A stretch of 32,858 nt of DNA from Merdimonas faecis (GCF_001754075.1 NZ_MIEH01000035.1:1-32858), one strand, 5' to 3'. Positions 24,227 through 32,858 are shown, counted from the stretch's first letter. Numbers and translations are program-made. The notes: generated by a model from the sequence alone, not told the origin.

Positions 24227-27148
24227 ATGAACGAAACAAATGGCAGAGCTTATGAGATGATTCAGCAGGAGGAACTGAAAGGAATCCGCTCCCGCGGATG
24301 CCTGCTCAGACATAAGAAGAGCGGCGCCCGGGTGCTTTTGATAGAGAATGATGATGACAACAAGGTGTTTAGCATCGGCTTCCGTACACCGCCAAAGGAC
24401 AGTACCGGCGTACCGCATATCATGGAACATTCGGTGCTTTGCGGGTCAAAAAATTTCCCCGCTAAGGATCCTTTTGTAGAACTGGTTAAAGGGTCGTTAA
24501 ATACCTTTCTTAATGCGATGACCTATCCGGATAAGACAGTGTATCCGGTTGCCAGCTGTAATGACAAGGATTTTCAGAATCTGATGCATGTATACATGGA
24601 CGCGGTGCTGTATCCTAATATTTATCAGCATGAAGAGATTTTCCGGCAGGAAGGATGGAGCTATAAACTGGACTCTCCGGAGGGAGAGCTTCAGTACAAT
24701 GGAGTGGTCTATAATGAAATGAAGGGGGCGTTTTCCTCGCCTGAGAGCGTTCTGGACAGAGTGATCCTGAATACACTGTTTCCGGATACGTCCTATGCGA
24801 ACGAGTCCGGAGGCGATCCAGAGTATATCCCGGATCTGACCTATGAACAGTTCCTGGATTTCCACCGGAAATATTATCATCCGTCCAACAGTTATATTTA
24901 TCTGTATGGAAATATGGATATGGATGAGAAACTGGAGTGGCTGGATCGGGAGTACTTATGTCATTTCGATAAGATTGAGGTGGATTCTGAAATCCGTTTT
25001 CAGGAGCCATTCAGAAAAATGGTGGAAAGGGAACTGCCATATTCCATAGCAAGCGATGAATCTGAAGCAGATAATACCTATCTTTCCTACAATAAGGTGA
25101 TTGGCACAAGTCTGGACCGGGAGCTTTACCTTGCTTTCCAGATCCTGGACTATGCGCTTTTATCAGCGCCGGGAGCACCTCTTAAGAAGGCGCTTACGGA
25201 AGCGGGGATTGGAAAGGATATTATGGGCTCTTATGACAATGGAGTTTATCAGCCGATCTTCTCTGTGATCTCTAAAAACGCCAATGTAGAGCAGAAGGAA
25301 GCGTTTGTGGAGAAGATTGAGGAGGTTCTGAAGGAGATTGTAGAGAATGGGATGGATAAAAAAGCACTGGAGGCAGGAATCAATTATCATGAATTCCGCT
25401 ATCGGGAGGCTGATTTTGGCAGTTATCCGAAGGGACTGATGTATGGTCTTCAGATGCTGGACAGCTGGCTCTATGATGACGAAAAGCCGTTTATCCATAT
25501 AGAAGCGCTGGACACATTTTCCTTCCTGAAAAATCAGATCGGAACTGGATATTATGAAGATCTGATCCGTCGTTATCTTCTGGAAAATCCGCATGGGGCA
25601 ATCGTGGTGGTAAAGCCGGAGAAGGGACGGACGGCCCGGATGGACCGGGAGCTTGCTGAAAAGCTTGAGGCATATAAAAATGGATTGAGCGAGAAGGAGA
25701 GGCAGGAGCTTGTAGACCGGACAGAGGCGCTTGAGGCCTATCAGTCAGCAGAAGACCGTCCGGAGGATCTGGAAAAGATCCCGGTACTTAAAAGAGAAGA
25801 TATTTCCCGTAAGATCGCACCGATTTTTAATGAAGAACGGACAGTGGCAGGGATTCCGATGATATTCCATGAGATTGAGACGAACGGAATCGGGTATCTG
25901 GATCTGCTGTTTGACATGTCCGGCGTACCGGAGGAACTGCTTCCGTATGTGGGAATCCTGCAGGCAGTGCTGGGTGTGATTGATACCACTCATTATGAGT
26001 ATGGTGAATTATTTAATGAAATCAATGTGCACACTGGCGGGATCGGCACCTCGCTGGAGCTTTATCCGGATGTGACAAAGGTGAAGGAGAAGGAGTTCAA
26101 GGCTACCTTTGAGATCAAGGCCAAGGCATTGTATGAAAAGCTATCTGTGGCTTTTGACATGATGGGAGAGATCCTGACAGAGTCAAAGCTTGAGGATGAA
26201 AAGCGGCTCCTGGAGATACTCCAGATGCTGAAATCAAGGCTTCTTATGCGGTTCCAGTCGGCCGGGCATACCACGGCGGTTCTGAGGTCTTTGGCATACA
26301 CATCTCCATCGGCAAGGTTAAAAGACCTGACCAGCGGTATAGAGTTTTACAGGGTAGTAGCACGGATTACCGAGCATTTCGAAGAAGAAAAGGAAGATCT
26401 GATCCGGAAACTAAAGAGCCTGGCTGTGCGCCTGTTCCGGGCGGAAGGGATGATGATCAGCTACACGGCATCACGGGACGGTCTGGACGGTCTGGAAGAT
26501 TTTGTGGACAGTATGAAAAGACGGTTGTTTACGGATTCAGTGGAAGAGGCGGTATGTATCCTCCACTGTGAGAAGAAAAATGAAGGCTTCAAGACTGCTT
26601 CGAAGGTGCAGTATGTGGCCAGATCCGGAAACTTTATTGATGGCGGCGCCCAATACAGCGGTGCGCTCCAGATACTGAAAGTGATTTTAAGCTATGAATA
26701 TCTGTGGCAGAATATCCGTGTCAAGGGCGGTGCCTATGGCTGTATGAGCAATTTTAACAGGATTGGAGAAGGATATTTCGTTTCCTACCGGGATCCGAAC
26801 CTGAAGCGGACCATGGAGATCTATGAGGGTATTACAGACTATCTTAAAAACTTTACCGTCAGCGAACGGGATATGACGAAGTATATTATCGGGACCATCA
26901 GTAACATCGATCAGCCTATGACGCCGTCAGCCAAAGGAGACCGGTCCATGAACCTTTATATGAACCATGTAAGCCCGGAGATGATCCAGAGAGAACGTTC
27001 AGAGATCCTGGAAGCAGACCAGGAGGATATCCGCGCACTGGCGCCGGTTGTTGAAGCCTTGCTGGCAGCGGATCAGATATGCGTGATAGGCAGCGAAGAG
27101 AAGATAGAGACAGACAAAGATATGTTTGATGTATTGACAAGTTTTTAA
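24227..27148 (+). CDS. M16C family zinc metallopeptidase (presequence protease/PreP-like)
   Basis: A 973-residue cytoplasmic protein built of two pseudo-symmetric halves that close around a peptide chamber. The inverted zinc motif His64-x-x-Glu67-His68 (HIMEH) with Glu164 in VYNEMKGAFSS is complete. The C-terminal half has the conserved KGGAYGCMSNFNRIGEGYF substrate-binding region (about 857-875). Length and motif order match PreP-like oligopeptidases, which degrade peptides up to a few dozen residues. There is no signal peptide. The start at 24227 (MNETNGRAYEM) follows GGAAAGGAG; a frame from 24179 would start at the transcription start point. The stop codon lies two bases before a GGGGACG repeat. 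Confidence 0.92.
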   Translation: MNETNGRAYEMIQQEELKGIRSRGCLLRHKKSGARVLLIENDDDNKVFSIGFRTPPKDSTGVPHIMEHSVLCGSKNFPAKDPFVELVKGSLNTFLNAMTYPDKTVYPVASCNDKDFQNLMHVYMDAVLYPNIYQHEEIFRQEGWSYKLDSPEGELQYNGVVYNEMKGAFSSPESVLDRVILNTLFPDTSYANESGGDPEYIPDLTYEQFLDFHRKYYHPSNSYIYLYGNMDMDEKLEWLDREYLCHFDKIEVDSEIRFQEPFRKMVERELPYSIASDESEADNTYLSYNKVIGTSLDRELYLAFQILDYALLSAPGAPLKKALTEAGIGKDIMGSYDNGVYQPIFSVISKNANVEQKEAFVEKIEEVLKEIVENGMDKKALEAGINYHEFRYREADFGSYPKGLMYGLQMLDSWLYDDEKPFIHIEALDTFSFLKNQIGTGYYEDLIRRYLLENPHGAIVVVKPEKGRTARMDRELAEKLEAYKNGLSEKERQELVDRTEALEAYQSAEDRPEDLEKIPVLKREDISRKIAPIFNEERTVAGIPMIFHEIETNGIGYLDLLFDMSGVPEELLPYVGILQAVLGVIDTTHYEYGELFNEINVHTGGIGTSLELYPDVTKVKEKEFKATFEIKAKALYEKLSVAFDMMGEILTESKLEDEKRLLEILQMLKSRLLMRFQSAGHTTAVLRSLAYTSPSARLKDLTSGIEFYRVVARITEHFEEEKEDLIRKLKSLAVRLFRAEGMMISYTASRDGLDGLEDFVDSMKRRLFTDSVEEAVCILHCEKKNEGFKTASKVQYVARSGNFIDGGAQYSGALQILKVILSYEYLWQNIRVKGGAYGCMSNFNRIGEGYFVSYRDPNLKRTMEIYEGITDYLKNFTVSERDMTKYIIGTISNIDQPMTPSAKGDRSMNLYMNHVSPEMIQRERSEILEADQEDIRALAPVVEALLAADQICVIGSEEKIETDKDMFDVLTSF

Positions 27149-27149
27149 C

Positions 27150-27208
27150 GGGGGACGTACACTTTTGGCGTTGGTGCCTGTCCCCTTTTGCAAATGTGTA
27201 CGTCCCCC
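27150..27208. repeat. Composite GGGGACGTACAC repeat between the peptidase gene and era
   Basis: Outer arms GGGGGACGTACACTTTT (27150-27166) and its near complement (27192-27208) match the palindrome at 14267-14309. Between them is a different unit, GGTGCCTGTCCCC (27173-27185), the reverse of a GGGGACAGGCACC element. The centre therefore looks like a second repeat type spliced into the first. The right end runs into the era ribosome site GGAGGG. A possible -35 TTGACA at 27134-27139 with TACACT (27158-27163, inside the repeat) could form a promoter for era. Confidence 0.75.
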
Positions 27209-27221
27209 CTGGAGGGAGAAA

Positions 27222-28118
27222 ATGAGACAAGACTATAAATCTGGCTTTGTAACGCTGATCGGCCGGCCGAATGTGGGGAAATCTACGTTGATGAATTATC
27301 TCATCGGTCAGAAGATCGCCATTACATCCAACAAGCCTCAGACGACCAGAAACCGGATCCAGACGGTCCTGACCACCGAGGAAGGACAGATTGTGTTTGT
27401 TGACACACCGGGGATCCACAAAGCGAAAAACAAGCTGGGAAAATACATGGTAAACGTGGCGGAGCGGACGCTGAAGGAAGTGGACGTGATCCTGTGGCTG
27501 GTGGAACCGACTACATTCATCGGGGCTGGTGAACAGCATATTGCGCAGCAGCTGAAAAGAGTAAGTACTCCGATAATTCTGGTAATCAATAAGATCGACA
27601 GTGTGAAGAAGGAAGAATTGCTCCCGGTGATTGCCGCTTACAAAGATGTCTGCGATTTTGCGGAGATTGTGCCGGTATCTGCGAGGAACGGAGATAATAC
27701 GGAGGTGCTGATACAGGAAATTATGAAATATCTGCCATACGGTCCGCAGTTTTACGACGAGGATACGGTGACAGATCAGCCGGAACGGCAGATTGTGGCG
27801 GAGCTTATCCGTGAAAAGGCACTTCACTGCCTGCAGGAGGAGATTCCCCATGGGATTGCGGTTGCCATTGAACGTATGCAGAAAAAGAATAAAGTAGTGC
27901 ACATTGATGCCACGATTATCTGTGAACGTGATTCCCACAAGGGGATAATTATTGGAAAACAAGGAAATATGTTGAAAAAGATCGGGAGTACGGCCCGGTA
28001 TGAGATTGAAAAAATGCTGGATTGCCAGGTAAATCTGAAGCTTTGGGTCAAAGTAAAGAAGGACTGGAGAGACAGTGAATTCCTGATGAAAAATTTTGGA
28101 TATCGGGAAGAAGAATAA
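27222..28118 (+). CDS. era: GTPase Era (16S rRNA maturation)
   Basis: An essential GTPase that binds the 16S rRNA 3' end and helps mature the small subunit. The 298 residues contain G1 GRPNVGKS (14-21), the QTTRNRI switch (40-46), G3 DTPG (61-64), G4 NKID (123-126), G5 SAR (153-155), and a C-terminal KH domain with GKQG at 245-248. The start at 27222 follows GGAGGG at 27211-27216; an in-frame ATG at 27165 would translate repeat DNA. It heads the conserved era-yqzL-recO-glyS order. Confidence 0.96.
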   Translation: MRQDYKSGFVTLIGRPNVGKSTLMNYLIGQKIAITSNKPQTTRNRIQTVLTTEEGQIVFVDTPGIHKAKNKLGKYMVNVAERTLKEVDVILWLVEPTTFIGAGEQHIAQQLKRVSTPIILVINKIDSVKKEELLPVIAAYKDVCDFAEIVPVSARNGDNTEVLIQEIMKYLPYGPQFYDEDTVTDQPERQIVAELIREKALHCLQEEIPHGIAVAIERMQKKNKVVHIDATIICERDSHKGIIIGKQGNMLKKIGSTARYEIEKMLDCQVNLKLWVKVKKDWRDSEFLMKNFGYREEE

Positions 28119-28172
28119 AATGGCGCGTCCATGGGAGAACCTATCCTTAGGATAAAAACAGAGGATGAGGTG

Positions 28173-28355
28173 ATGCTTGTGGAACAAAAATACTGGGAGC
28201 GGTTTCTGAAAACAGGGAAGATTGTAGATTATCTGAGCTATAAAAATCTGACAGCCGGTCAGGGGACTGCAGGGCGCCATAAAGGAGAAACTGACATTGA
28301 ATCAGATTACGGTAACAGGAATGGTGCTGACTGCGGCACCGATTGGAGAATATGA
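28173..28355 (+). CDS. YqzL-like small protein
   Basis: A 60-residue frame starting MLVEQKYWERFLKTG, with the pattern W-x-x-F-x-x-TG-x-I-x-x-YL-x-YK that matches YqzL, the small protein encoded between era and recO in Bacillus. The N-terminal 25 residues carry the match; the rest overlaps the start of recO by 59 bases in another frame and is not conserved-looking. The start follows GAGGATGAGGTG; an in-frame ATG at 28131 has no clear site. Function is unknown in the family. Confidence 0.65.
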   Translation: MLVEQKYWERFLKTGKIVDYLSYKNLTAGQGTAGRHKGETDIESDYGNRNGADCGTDWRI

Positions 28356-29040
28356 TAAACGGATCGTGATCCTGACAAGGGAACGGGGAAAAATATCTGT
28401 ATTTGCCAGAGGCGCCAGAAGAGCCGGCAATGCACTGATGGGGGTGACAGAGCCCTTTTCCTTTGGTACATTTATGATTTATGAGGGGCGGACATCTTAT
28501 ACCTTGATGTCGGCCTCTATTTCCAATTATTTTTCTGAACTTAGAATGGACATGGAAGGGGCGTATTACGGGTTTTATTTTATGGATCTGGCAGCCTACT
28601 ACGGCAGAGAAGGGAATGATGAGACCCGGCTTCTGGGGCTTTTATACCAGACGCTCCGGGCGCTTCTGAACCCGCATATTCCCAACCGCCTGGTACGGTG
28701 CGTCTATGAATTAAAGGCTGTGACCGTAAACGGGGAAGGACCTCAGGTCTTTTCCTGCATATCCTGCGGAAAACAGGAGGGTTCCTTCTGGTTTAGTGTC
28801 CGCCGCGGTGGTATCCTCTGCGAAGACTGCAGACAGACGGAAAAGGAAGGCATCCTTCTATTGCCGTCTACCGCCTATACATTGCAGTATATCGTCTCTT
28901 CTCCGGTGGAAAAGCTGTACACCTTTGTTGTCAAGGATGAGGTAATGGAACAGCTTATCAGAATCACCGGAGAATATCTGGCCAGGTATGTGGACAAGCG
29001 CTTCAAATCCCTGGAAATACTGGAAACAATTATAGAATAG
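28297..29040 (+). CDS. recO: DNA repair protein RecO
   Basis: Mediates RecA loading with RecR in recombination repair. At 247 residues it has family length: an N-terminal OB-fold (about 1-80), a helical middle, and a Cys4 zinc motif, Cys154-x2-Cys157 and Cys175-x2-Cys178. Translation starts at TTG 28297, chosen because AAAGGAG (28281-28287) stands nine bases upstream and the protein begins MNQITVTGMVL as expected. The rare start may hold expression low. It overlaps the YqzL-like gene. Confidence 0.95.
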   Translation: MNQITVTGMVLTAAPIGEYDKRIVILTRERGKISVFARGARRAGNALMGVTEPFSFGTFMIYEGRTSYTLMSASISNYFSELRMDMEGAYYGFYFMDLAAYYGREGNDETRLLGLLYQTLRALLNPHIPNRLVRCVYELKAVTVNGEGPQVFSCISCGKQEGSFWFSVRRGGILCEDCRQTEKEGILLLPSTAYTLQYIVSSPVEKLYTFVVKDEVMEQLIRITGEYLARYVDKRFKSLEILETIIE

Positions 29041-29043
29041 TAC

Positions 29044-29072
29044 TTGAAAACGTAAAGGCCACCCGGTATAAT
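29044..29072 (+). promoter_or_regulatory. Promoter for glyS
   Basis: TTGAAA (29044-29049) and TATAAT (29067-29072), 17-bp spacer, four bases after the recO stop. The leader is about 60 bases with a small ATGGG/CCCAT hairpin and no room for a T-box. Confidence 0.8.
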
Positions 29073-29139
29073 TATTAACAATCATGGGCGTTGTTTATAG
29101 ATAAAACCCATAAAGCATATAGAAGGTGAGGTAGAGGGC

Positions 29140-30531
29140 ATGGTAGAAAAAACGATGGAAAAAATCGTCGCACTGGCGAAATCAAGGGGATTTGTATATC
29201 CCGGGTCAGAAATTTACGGCGGTCTTGCAAATACATGGGATTACGGGAATCTTGGTGTAGAATTGAAGAATAATGTTAAGAAGGCCTGGTGGCAGAAGTT
29301 TGTGCAGGAATCCCCGTATAATGTGGGTGTGGACTGTGCGATTCTGATGAACCCGCAGACCTGGGTGGCAAGCGGACATCTGGGAGGATTCAGTGATCCT
29401 CTCATGGACTGTAAGGAGTGTCATGAAAGATTCCGCGCGGACAAGATGATCGAAGACTACGCAAAGGAAAACAGACTGGATATCGGGGACAGCATTGACG
29501 GATGGAGCCATGAGAAAATGGAAGCATATATCGAGGAGCATCAGATTCCGTGTCCGACCTGCGGCAAGCATAATTTTACCGAGATCCGGGAATTCAATCT
29601 GATGTTTAAGACCTTCCAGGGAGTAACAGAAGATGCGAAGAGTGTGGTATATCTCCGCCCGGAGACTGCACAGGGGATTTTTGTTAACTTTAAAAATGTG
29701 CAGCGTACATCCAGAAAGAAGATCCCGTTTGGAATCTGTCAGATTGGAAAATCTTTCCGAAACGAGATTACACCGGGTAACTTCATCTTCCGTACAAGAG
29801 AGTTTGAACAGATGGAGATGGAATTTTTCTGTGAACCGGATACAGACCTTGAGTGGCATGCATACTGGAAAAAGTTCTGTCTGGATTGGCTGAAAACTCT
29901 GGGACTGAAAGATGAAGAGGTACGTTATCGTGATCATTCGCCGGAAGAACTGAGCCATTACAGCAAAGCTACTACAGACGTAGAATTCCTGTTCCCGTTT
30001 GGTTGGGGAGAACTTTGGGGAATCGCTGACCGTACCGATTTTGACCTGACACAGCATCAGAATGTGTCCAAACAGGATATGACATATTTTGACGATGAGA
30101 AAAAGATCAAATACATTCCTTACGTAATCGAGCCTTCTCTGGGAGCAGATCGTATGGTTCTGGCGTTCTTATGCAGCGCTTATGACGAGGAAGAGCTGGA
30201 AGGCGGGGACAAGCGTACGGTACTGCATTTCCATCCGGCTCTGGCTCCGGTGAAAATAGGGGTTCTGCCTCTGTCTAAGAAACTGAGCGAAGGTGCCGAG
30301 AAGATCTATGCACGCCTTTCTAAGAAATATAATTGCGAGTTTGATGAAAGAGGCAATATCGGCAAGCGTTACCGCAGACAGGATGAGATTGGAACACCTT
30401 TCTGCATTACCTATGATTTTGAGTCTGAAGAAGATGGTGCGGTAACGATCCGGGACAGAGACACTATGGAGCAGGAAAGAGTAAAGATTGAAGATCTGGA
30501 AAGCTATTTTGAGAAAAAATTCGAATGGTAA
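29140..30531 (+). CDS. glyS: Glycyl-tRNA synthetase, class II alpha-dimer type
   Basis: Charges tRNA-Gly in the cytoplasm. The 463-residue protein is the single-chain (eukaryote-like) form rather than the bacterial alpha2-beta2 form. It contains the N-terminal [22 protein letters not shown] (about 14-35) segment, RPETAQGIF with motif 2 FRNEITP and [11 protein letters not shown], the motif 3 block [14 protein letters not shown], and a C-terminal anticodon-binding domain (about 365-463). The start follows GGTGAGG; ATG 29155 is an alternative. It is transcribed from its own promoter after recO and ends at the bidirectional hairpin. Confidence 0.96.
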   Translation: MVEKTMEKIVALAKSRGFVYPGSEIYGGLANTWDYGNLGVELKNNVKKAWWQKFVQESPYNVGVDCAILMNPQTWVASGHLGGFSDPLMDCKECHERFRADKMIEDYAKENRLDIGDSIDGWSHEKMEAYIEEHQIPCPTCGKHNFTEIREFNLMFKTFQGVTEDAKSVVYLRPETAQGIFVNFKNVQRTSRKKIPFGICQIGKSFRNEITPGNFIFRTREFEQMEMEFFCEPDTDLEWHAYWKKFCLDWLKTLGLKDEEVRYRDHSPEELSHYSKATTDVEFLFPFGWGELWGIADRTDFDLTQHQNVSKQDMTYFDDEKKIKYIPYVIEPSLGADRMVLAFLCSAYDEEELEGGDKRTVLHFHPALAPVKIGVLPLSKKLSEGAEKIYARLSKKYNCEFDERGNIGKRYRRQDEIGTPFCITYDFESEEDGAVTIRDRDTMEQERVKIEDLESYFEKKFEW

Positions 30532-30555
30532 TCAGCTGTAAATTGAAATCGTGAG

Positions 30556-30601
30556 CATAAAGAAGGAGCGCGGGAAGTTTATCCCGCGCTCCTTCTTTAT
30601 G
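30556..30601. terminator. Bidirectional terminator between glyS and sstT
   Basis: Perfect 20-bp arms (30556-30575 and 30582-30601) with a 6-base AGTTTA loop. The GC-rich core GGAGCGCGGGA is flanked by A- and T-rich outer parts, allowing termination in both directions for these convergent genes. Confidence 0.9.
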
Positions 30602-30616
30602 TATAACTGCGTAAGA

Positions 30617-31885
30617 CTACATAATTTTGATCTCCGGATCAAACGGCTTGTCCGCATAGCGTTCCGGATGGATCCGGCGGTCGCGGAAATCTGCGATGGC
30701 GGTGTAAAGTACGTCCGTAGAGGAGTTGATACCAGTCTCGCAGGAATCCTGGATAACGCCGATGATAAATCCGACACCTACTACCTGCATGGAGATATCG
30801 TTGGGGATACCAAACAGGCTGCAGGCCAGCGGGATCAGAAGCAGGGACCCGCCTGCCACGCCGGAGGCTCCTGCCGCACTGGCAGCCGCCAGTACACACA
30901 TGATCAGCGCGCTGGGGATCGATACTTCAATACCCAGAGTATTCGCCGCTGCAAGGGCCATCGTAGAAATGGTGATGGCTGCGCCGGCCATATTTACGGT
31001 TGCTCCAAGCGGAATGGAGATGGAGTAAGTGTCTTCGTCCAGTCCCAGCCGCTCGCACAGTCCCATATTTACCGGGATATTTGCCGCAGAACTTCTGGTG
31101 AAGAATGCGGTGATAAAGCTTTCCTTCAGGCAGGTGAATACCAGCTTGTAAGGATTTTTGCGGATGAACAAAAATACGATGATCGGATTGATGATCAGCG
31201 CTACGGCCGCCATGGTTCCGACCAGCACCAGGATCAGACGTCCGTATCCAAGGAGAACAGACAGACCCTGTTCGGAAATGGTAGTAAAGATCAGGCCCAT
31301 GATACCGAAGGGAGCGCAGTTGATGACCCATCTGACTGCTGTGGAAACAGCGTCAGAGATATTGTCCAGCGCATTTTTGGTTCCTTCGCTGGCGCCCTTG
31401 AGCGCGATACCAAAGATAATGGCCCATGCAAGGATGCCGATGAAGTTGGCGTTGATCAGGGCGTTGACCGGATTGTCCACCAGGTTCATCAGAAGATTGG
31501 TGATGACCTCTGTAACTCCGCTGGGCGGGGTAACGTCGCTGGTGTCCGTGCTCTCAGAAAAGGTAAGAACGATCGGAAACAGCCGGCTTGCCACCACGGC
31601 ACAGGCTGCAGCCACCACATTGCCCGCCATATAAAGAATGACGATTACCTTTAAGTTGGTTTTCTGTCCTTCGCCCATACGGCACAGAGAACTCATGATC
31701 AGGAAAAATACCAGAATCGGTGCAACTCCGCGCAGAGCTCCGACAAATAAATCCCCCAGAATAGAGATCGCGCTTGCCTGCGGTACGACCAGACCGAGAA
31801 TGATACCGATGATCAGTCCGCAGATGATCCGTTTCACCAAACTGATGCTGTTCCATTTTTGAATGATGCCTTTGAGTTTTTCCAT
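30617..31885 (-). CDS. sstT: Na+/serine-threonine symporter SstT (dicarboxylate/amino acid:cation symporter family)
   Basis: A 422-residue membrane symporter with eight transmembrane helices and two re-entrant hairpins. Family landmarks are the serine-rich first hairpin [12 protein letters not shown] (about 275-286), [17 protein letters not shown] (TM7), and [20 protein letters not shown] (second hairpin) with [17 protein letters not shown] (TM8). The C-terminal tail [12 protein letters not shown] and overall length fit SstT rather than the GltP/DctA branches. GAGAGGG precedes the ATG at 31885. A second, near-identical copy lies directly upstream on the same strand. The leader holds overlapping inverted repeats at about 31909-31940 that might be an operator. 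Confidence 0.93.
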   Translation of the reverse strand: MEKLKGIIQKWNSISLVKRIICGLIIGIILGLVVPQASAISILGDLFVGALRGVAPILVFFLIMSSLCRMGEGQKTNLKVIVILYMAGNVVAAACAVVASRLFPIVLTFSESTDTSDVTPPSGVTEVITNLLMNLVDNPVNALINANFIGILAWAIIFGIALKGASEGTKNALDNISDAVSTAVRWVINCAPFGIMGLIFTTISEQGLSVLLGYGRLILVLVGTMAAVALIINPIIVFLFIRKNPYKLVFTCLKESFITAFFTRSSAANIPVNMGLCERLGLDEDTYSISIPLGATVNMAGAAITISTMALAAANTLGIEVSIPSALIMCVLAAASAAGASGVAGGSLLLIPLACSLFGIPNDISMQVVGVGFIIGVIQDSCETGINSSTDVLYTAIADFRDRRIHPERYADKPFDPEIKIM

Positions 31886-31956
31886 ATTTTCCCTCTCTTT
31901 CTTCTTGACACGTTACCTGTAGCGTGTTAAGATAACGCTAAAATAATGATGTTTTT

Positions 31957-31985
31957 AATATACTAGATTTTGGATGATTTGTAAA
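31957..31985 (-). promoter_or_regulatory. Promoter for sstT
   Basis: On the minus strand TTTACA (31980-31985) and TATATT (31957-31962), 17-bp spacer. The leader of about 65 bases contains the repeats TAACGTGT/ACACG and AGCGTTA/TAACACGCT, which form mutually exclusive hairpins. Confidence 0.65.
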
Positions 31986-32155
31986 TGATGACGATGGAAA
32001 ATATTGAAAAAACATGTTTTTCGTCGAAATGCACAAAGAGCGCTAATGGCACGCTAAGGAACTGTTTGCGCGTCTGTATGTGTTTTTTGCATCTTCCGCA
32101 TACAGGAGGCGCAGGTGAAGACGGCGTGTTACTGGCAGGACTGACAGGTATAGAG
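31986..32155. other. Intergenic stretch without a supported gene
   Basis: Together with the promoter and terminator at its sides this is part of a 350-base gap between the two sstT genes. A plus-strand open frame (31985-32227) lacks a ribosome site and a recognisable product, so I do not call a gene. Confidence 0.5.
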
Positions 32156-32188
32156 ACAAAAAAGACAGGCAGAAGATCTGCCTGTCTT
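32156..32188 (-). terminator. Terminator of the second sstT-like gene
   Basis: Perfect 12-bp arms AAGACAGGCAGA/TCTGCCTGTCTT (32162-32173 with 32177-32188). Read on the minus strand the stem is followed by T6, placing it about 50 bases after the stop codon. Confidence 0.85.
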
Positions 32189-32235
32189 GAATCCGTATGT
32201 AATTGTAAGTCTTTTGTCTGCGTGTAATCTGAAAA

Positions 32236-32858
32236 TTACAGGATCTTGATCTCCGGATCAAACGGCTTGTTTGCGTAGTGCTCTGGATTGATCCGGCGGT
32301 CGCGGAAGTCTGCGATTGCTGTGTACAGAACGTCTGTAGAAGAGTTAACGCCTGTCTCACAGGAATCCTGGATTACACCGATGATGAATCCGACACCGAC
32401 TACCTGCATGGAGATGTCATTCGGGATACCGAACAGACTACATGCCAGCGGGATCAGAAGCAGGGAACCGCCTGCAACACCGGAAGCTCCGGCTGCACTG
32501 GCTGCTGCCAGTACGCACATGATCAGTGCACTGCCGACGGAAACGTGGATATCCAGGGTGTTGGCTGCTGCCAGTGCCATGGTAGAAATGGTGATTGCCG
32601 CACCAGCCATGTTTACGGTAGCGCCAAGAGGAATGGAGATAGAGTAGGTATCTTCATCCAGGCCAAGTCTTTCGCAAAGCTTCATGTTAACAGGAATGTT
32701 CGCAGCGGAGCTTCTGGTGAAGAACGCAGTGATAAAGCTTTCCTTCAGACAGGTAAAGATCAGTTTGAACGGGTTCTTGCGGATAAACAGGAACACGATG
32801 ATCGGGTTTACAATGAATACAACAGCGGCCATGGTTCCAACCAGTACCAGGATCAGAC
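32236..32858 (-). CDS. Second SstT-like Na+/serine-threonine symporter (5' end outside window)
   Basis: The C-terminal 207 or so residues of a symporter of the same family, continuing in frame to the window edge (upstream codons read [13 protein letters not shown]). Over the last 198 residues I count about 15 differences from the neighbouring SstT, or roughly 92% identity. All motif residues are kept ([36 protein letters not shown]). Many codons differ silently, so the duplication is not recent, and copies may be under selection. Differences cluster in loops (GIEVSIP against DIHVSVG). No frameshift or stop is visible. Confidence 0.92.
   Translation of the reverse strand, partial: LILVLVGTMAAVVFIVNPIIVFLFIRKNPFKLIFTCLKESFITAFFTRSSAANIPVNMKLCERLGLDEDTYSISIPLGATVNMAGAAITISTMALAAANTLDIHVSVGSALIMCVLAAASAAGASGVAGGSLLLIPLACSLFGIPNDISMQVVGVGFIIGVIQDSCETGVNSSTDVLYTAIADFRDRRINPEHYANKPFDPEIKIL

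Noticed and set aside
27165-27221. Longer era start at 27165
   Set aside because: The added codons translate the GGGGACG repeat; GGAGGG before 27222 and the Era N-terminus fit the shorter form.
26916-28280. Long minus-strand open frame (454 codons) covering era and the end of the peptidase gene
   Set aside because: It is antisense to era, whose GTPase and KH motifs are complete; the translated product has no recognisable motif and no ribosome site.
29073-29139. T-box leader for glyS
   Set aside because: The leader after the TATAAT promoter is only about 60 bases, too short for a T-box, and no T-box core sequence is visible.
31905-31933. Plus-strand TTGACA-17-TAAGAT promoter as evidence for a gene
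   Set aside because: The match is good, but nothing recognisable lies downstream and it is antisense to the sstT leader; kept only as a remark.
31985-32227. Plus-strand open frame of 80 codons between the sstT genes
   Set aside because: No ribosome site, no conserved pattern, and it runs through the minus-strand terminator hairpin.
1-32858. CRISPR array, tRNA, rRNA, prophage or insertion sequence
   Set aside because: No regularly spaced direct repeats, cloverleaf or rRNA-like sequences, or transposase or phage genes were seen; only small palindromes of the GGGGACG type occur.

Overview
The window reads as chromosome from an anaerobic, low-to-mid GC Firmicute of the Lachnospiraceae type (Clostridium cluster XIVa). 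Pointers are a class III (oxygen-free) ribonucleotide reductase, a single-chain pyruvate:ferredoxin oxidoreductase, a pyrophosphate-driven ion pump, Firmicute housekeeping clusters (ecfA1-ecfA2-ecfT-truA; era-yqzL-recO-glyS), strong AGGAGG ribosome sites and TTGACA/TATAAT promoters. I see no prophage, transposase, CRISPR array, rRNA or tRNA gene. The species cannot be named from this sequence alone.

Layout, left to right. 1-4.1 kb: a TetR regulator between two copies of a GGGGACG palindrome, a cluster of DnaA-box-like nonamers, then nrdG and nrdD, with a pair of NrdR-box palindromes in front of nrdD. 4.1-5.8 kb: a GntR/FCD regulator divergent from proC, with near-identical paired TTGTATACAA/ATGTATACAT operators at both promoters. 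5.8-8.8 kb: a small protein with a possible papain-like fold, an exported arylsulfotransferase-family protein and a cyclophilin. 8.9-14.3 kb: the energy-coupling-factor (ECF) vitamin transporter module, truA and a K+-dependent-type membrane pyrophosphatase. 14.4-16.4 kb: two adjacent G3E (CobW-type) GTPases, one with a long His/Asp tail and one apparently fused to a YcgQ/DUF1980-like domain. 16.5-21.1 kb: nifJ and an HTH-Uma2 protein. 21.1-24.1 kb: glutaminase, then a lysine riboswitch controlling an NhaC-family transporter (LysW candidate). 24.2-27.1 kb: a PreP-like M16C metallopeptidase. 27.2-30.5 kb: era, a YqzL-like small gene, recO and glyS. 30.6-32.86 kb: two tandem sstT-like Na+/Ser-Thr symporters on the minus strand; the second is cut by the window edge.

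Amino-acid handling recurs: proC (proline), glsA (glutamine), a lysine-responsive transporter, two Ser/Thr symporters and a large oligopeptidase. With PFOR and the pyrophosphatase this suits an amino-acid- and pyruvate-fermenting gut anaerobe. Many genes are single units with their own promoter (17-bp spacers are common) and hairpin terminator.

Most worth a second look: the self-consistent GntR-proC operator architecture, the G3E GTPase pair with the DUF1980-like fusion, the L-box/NhaC transporter pairing, the NrdR and DnaA-type signals around the nrd genes, and the GGGGACG palindromes, which seem to supply promoter elements to downstream genes. No whole system is clearly unprecedented. The GTPase pair is the nearest candidate for something under-described.
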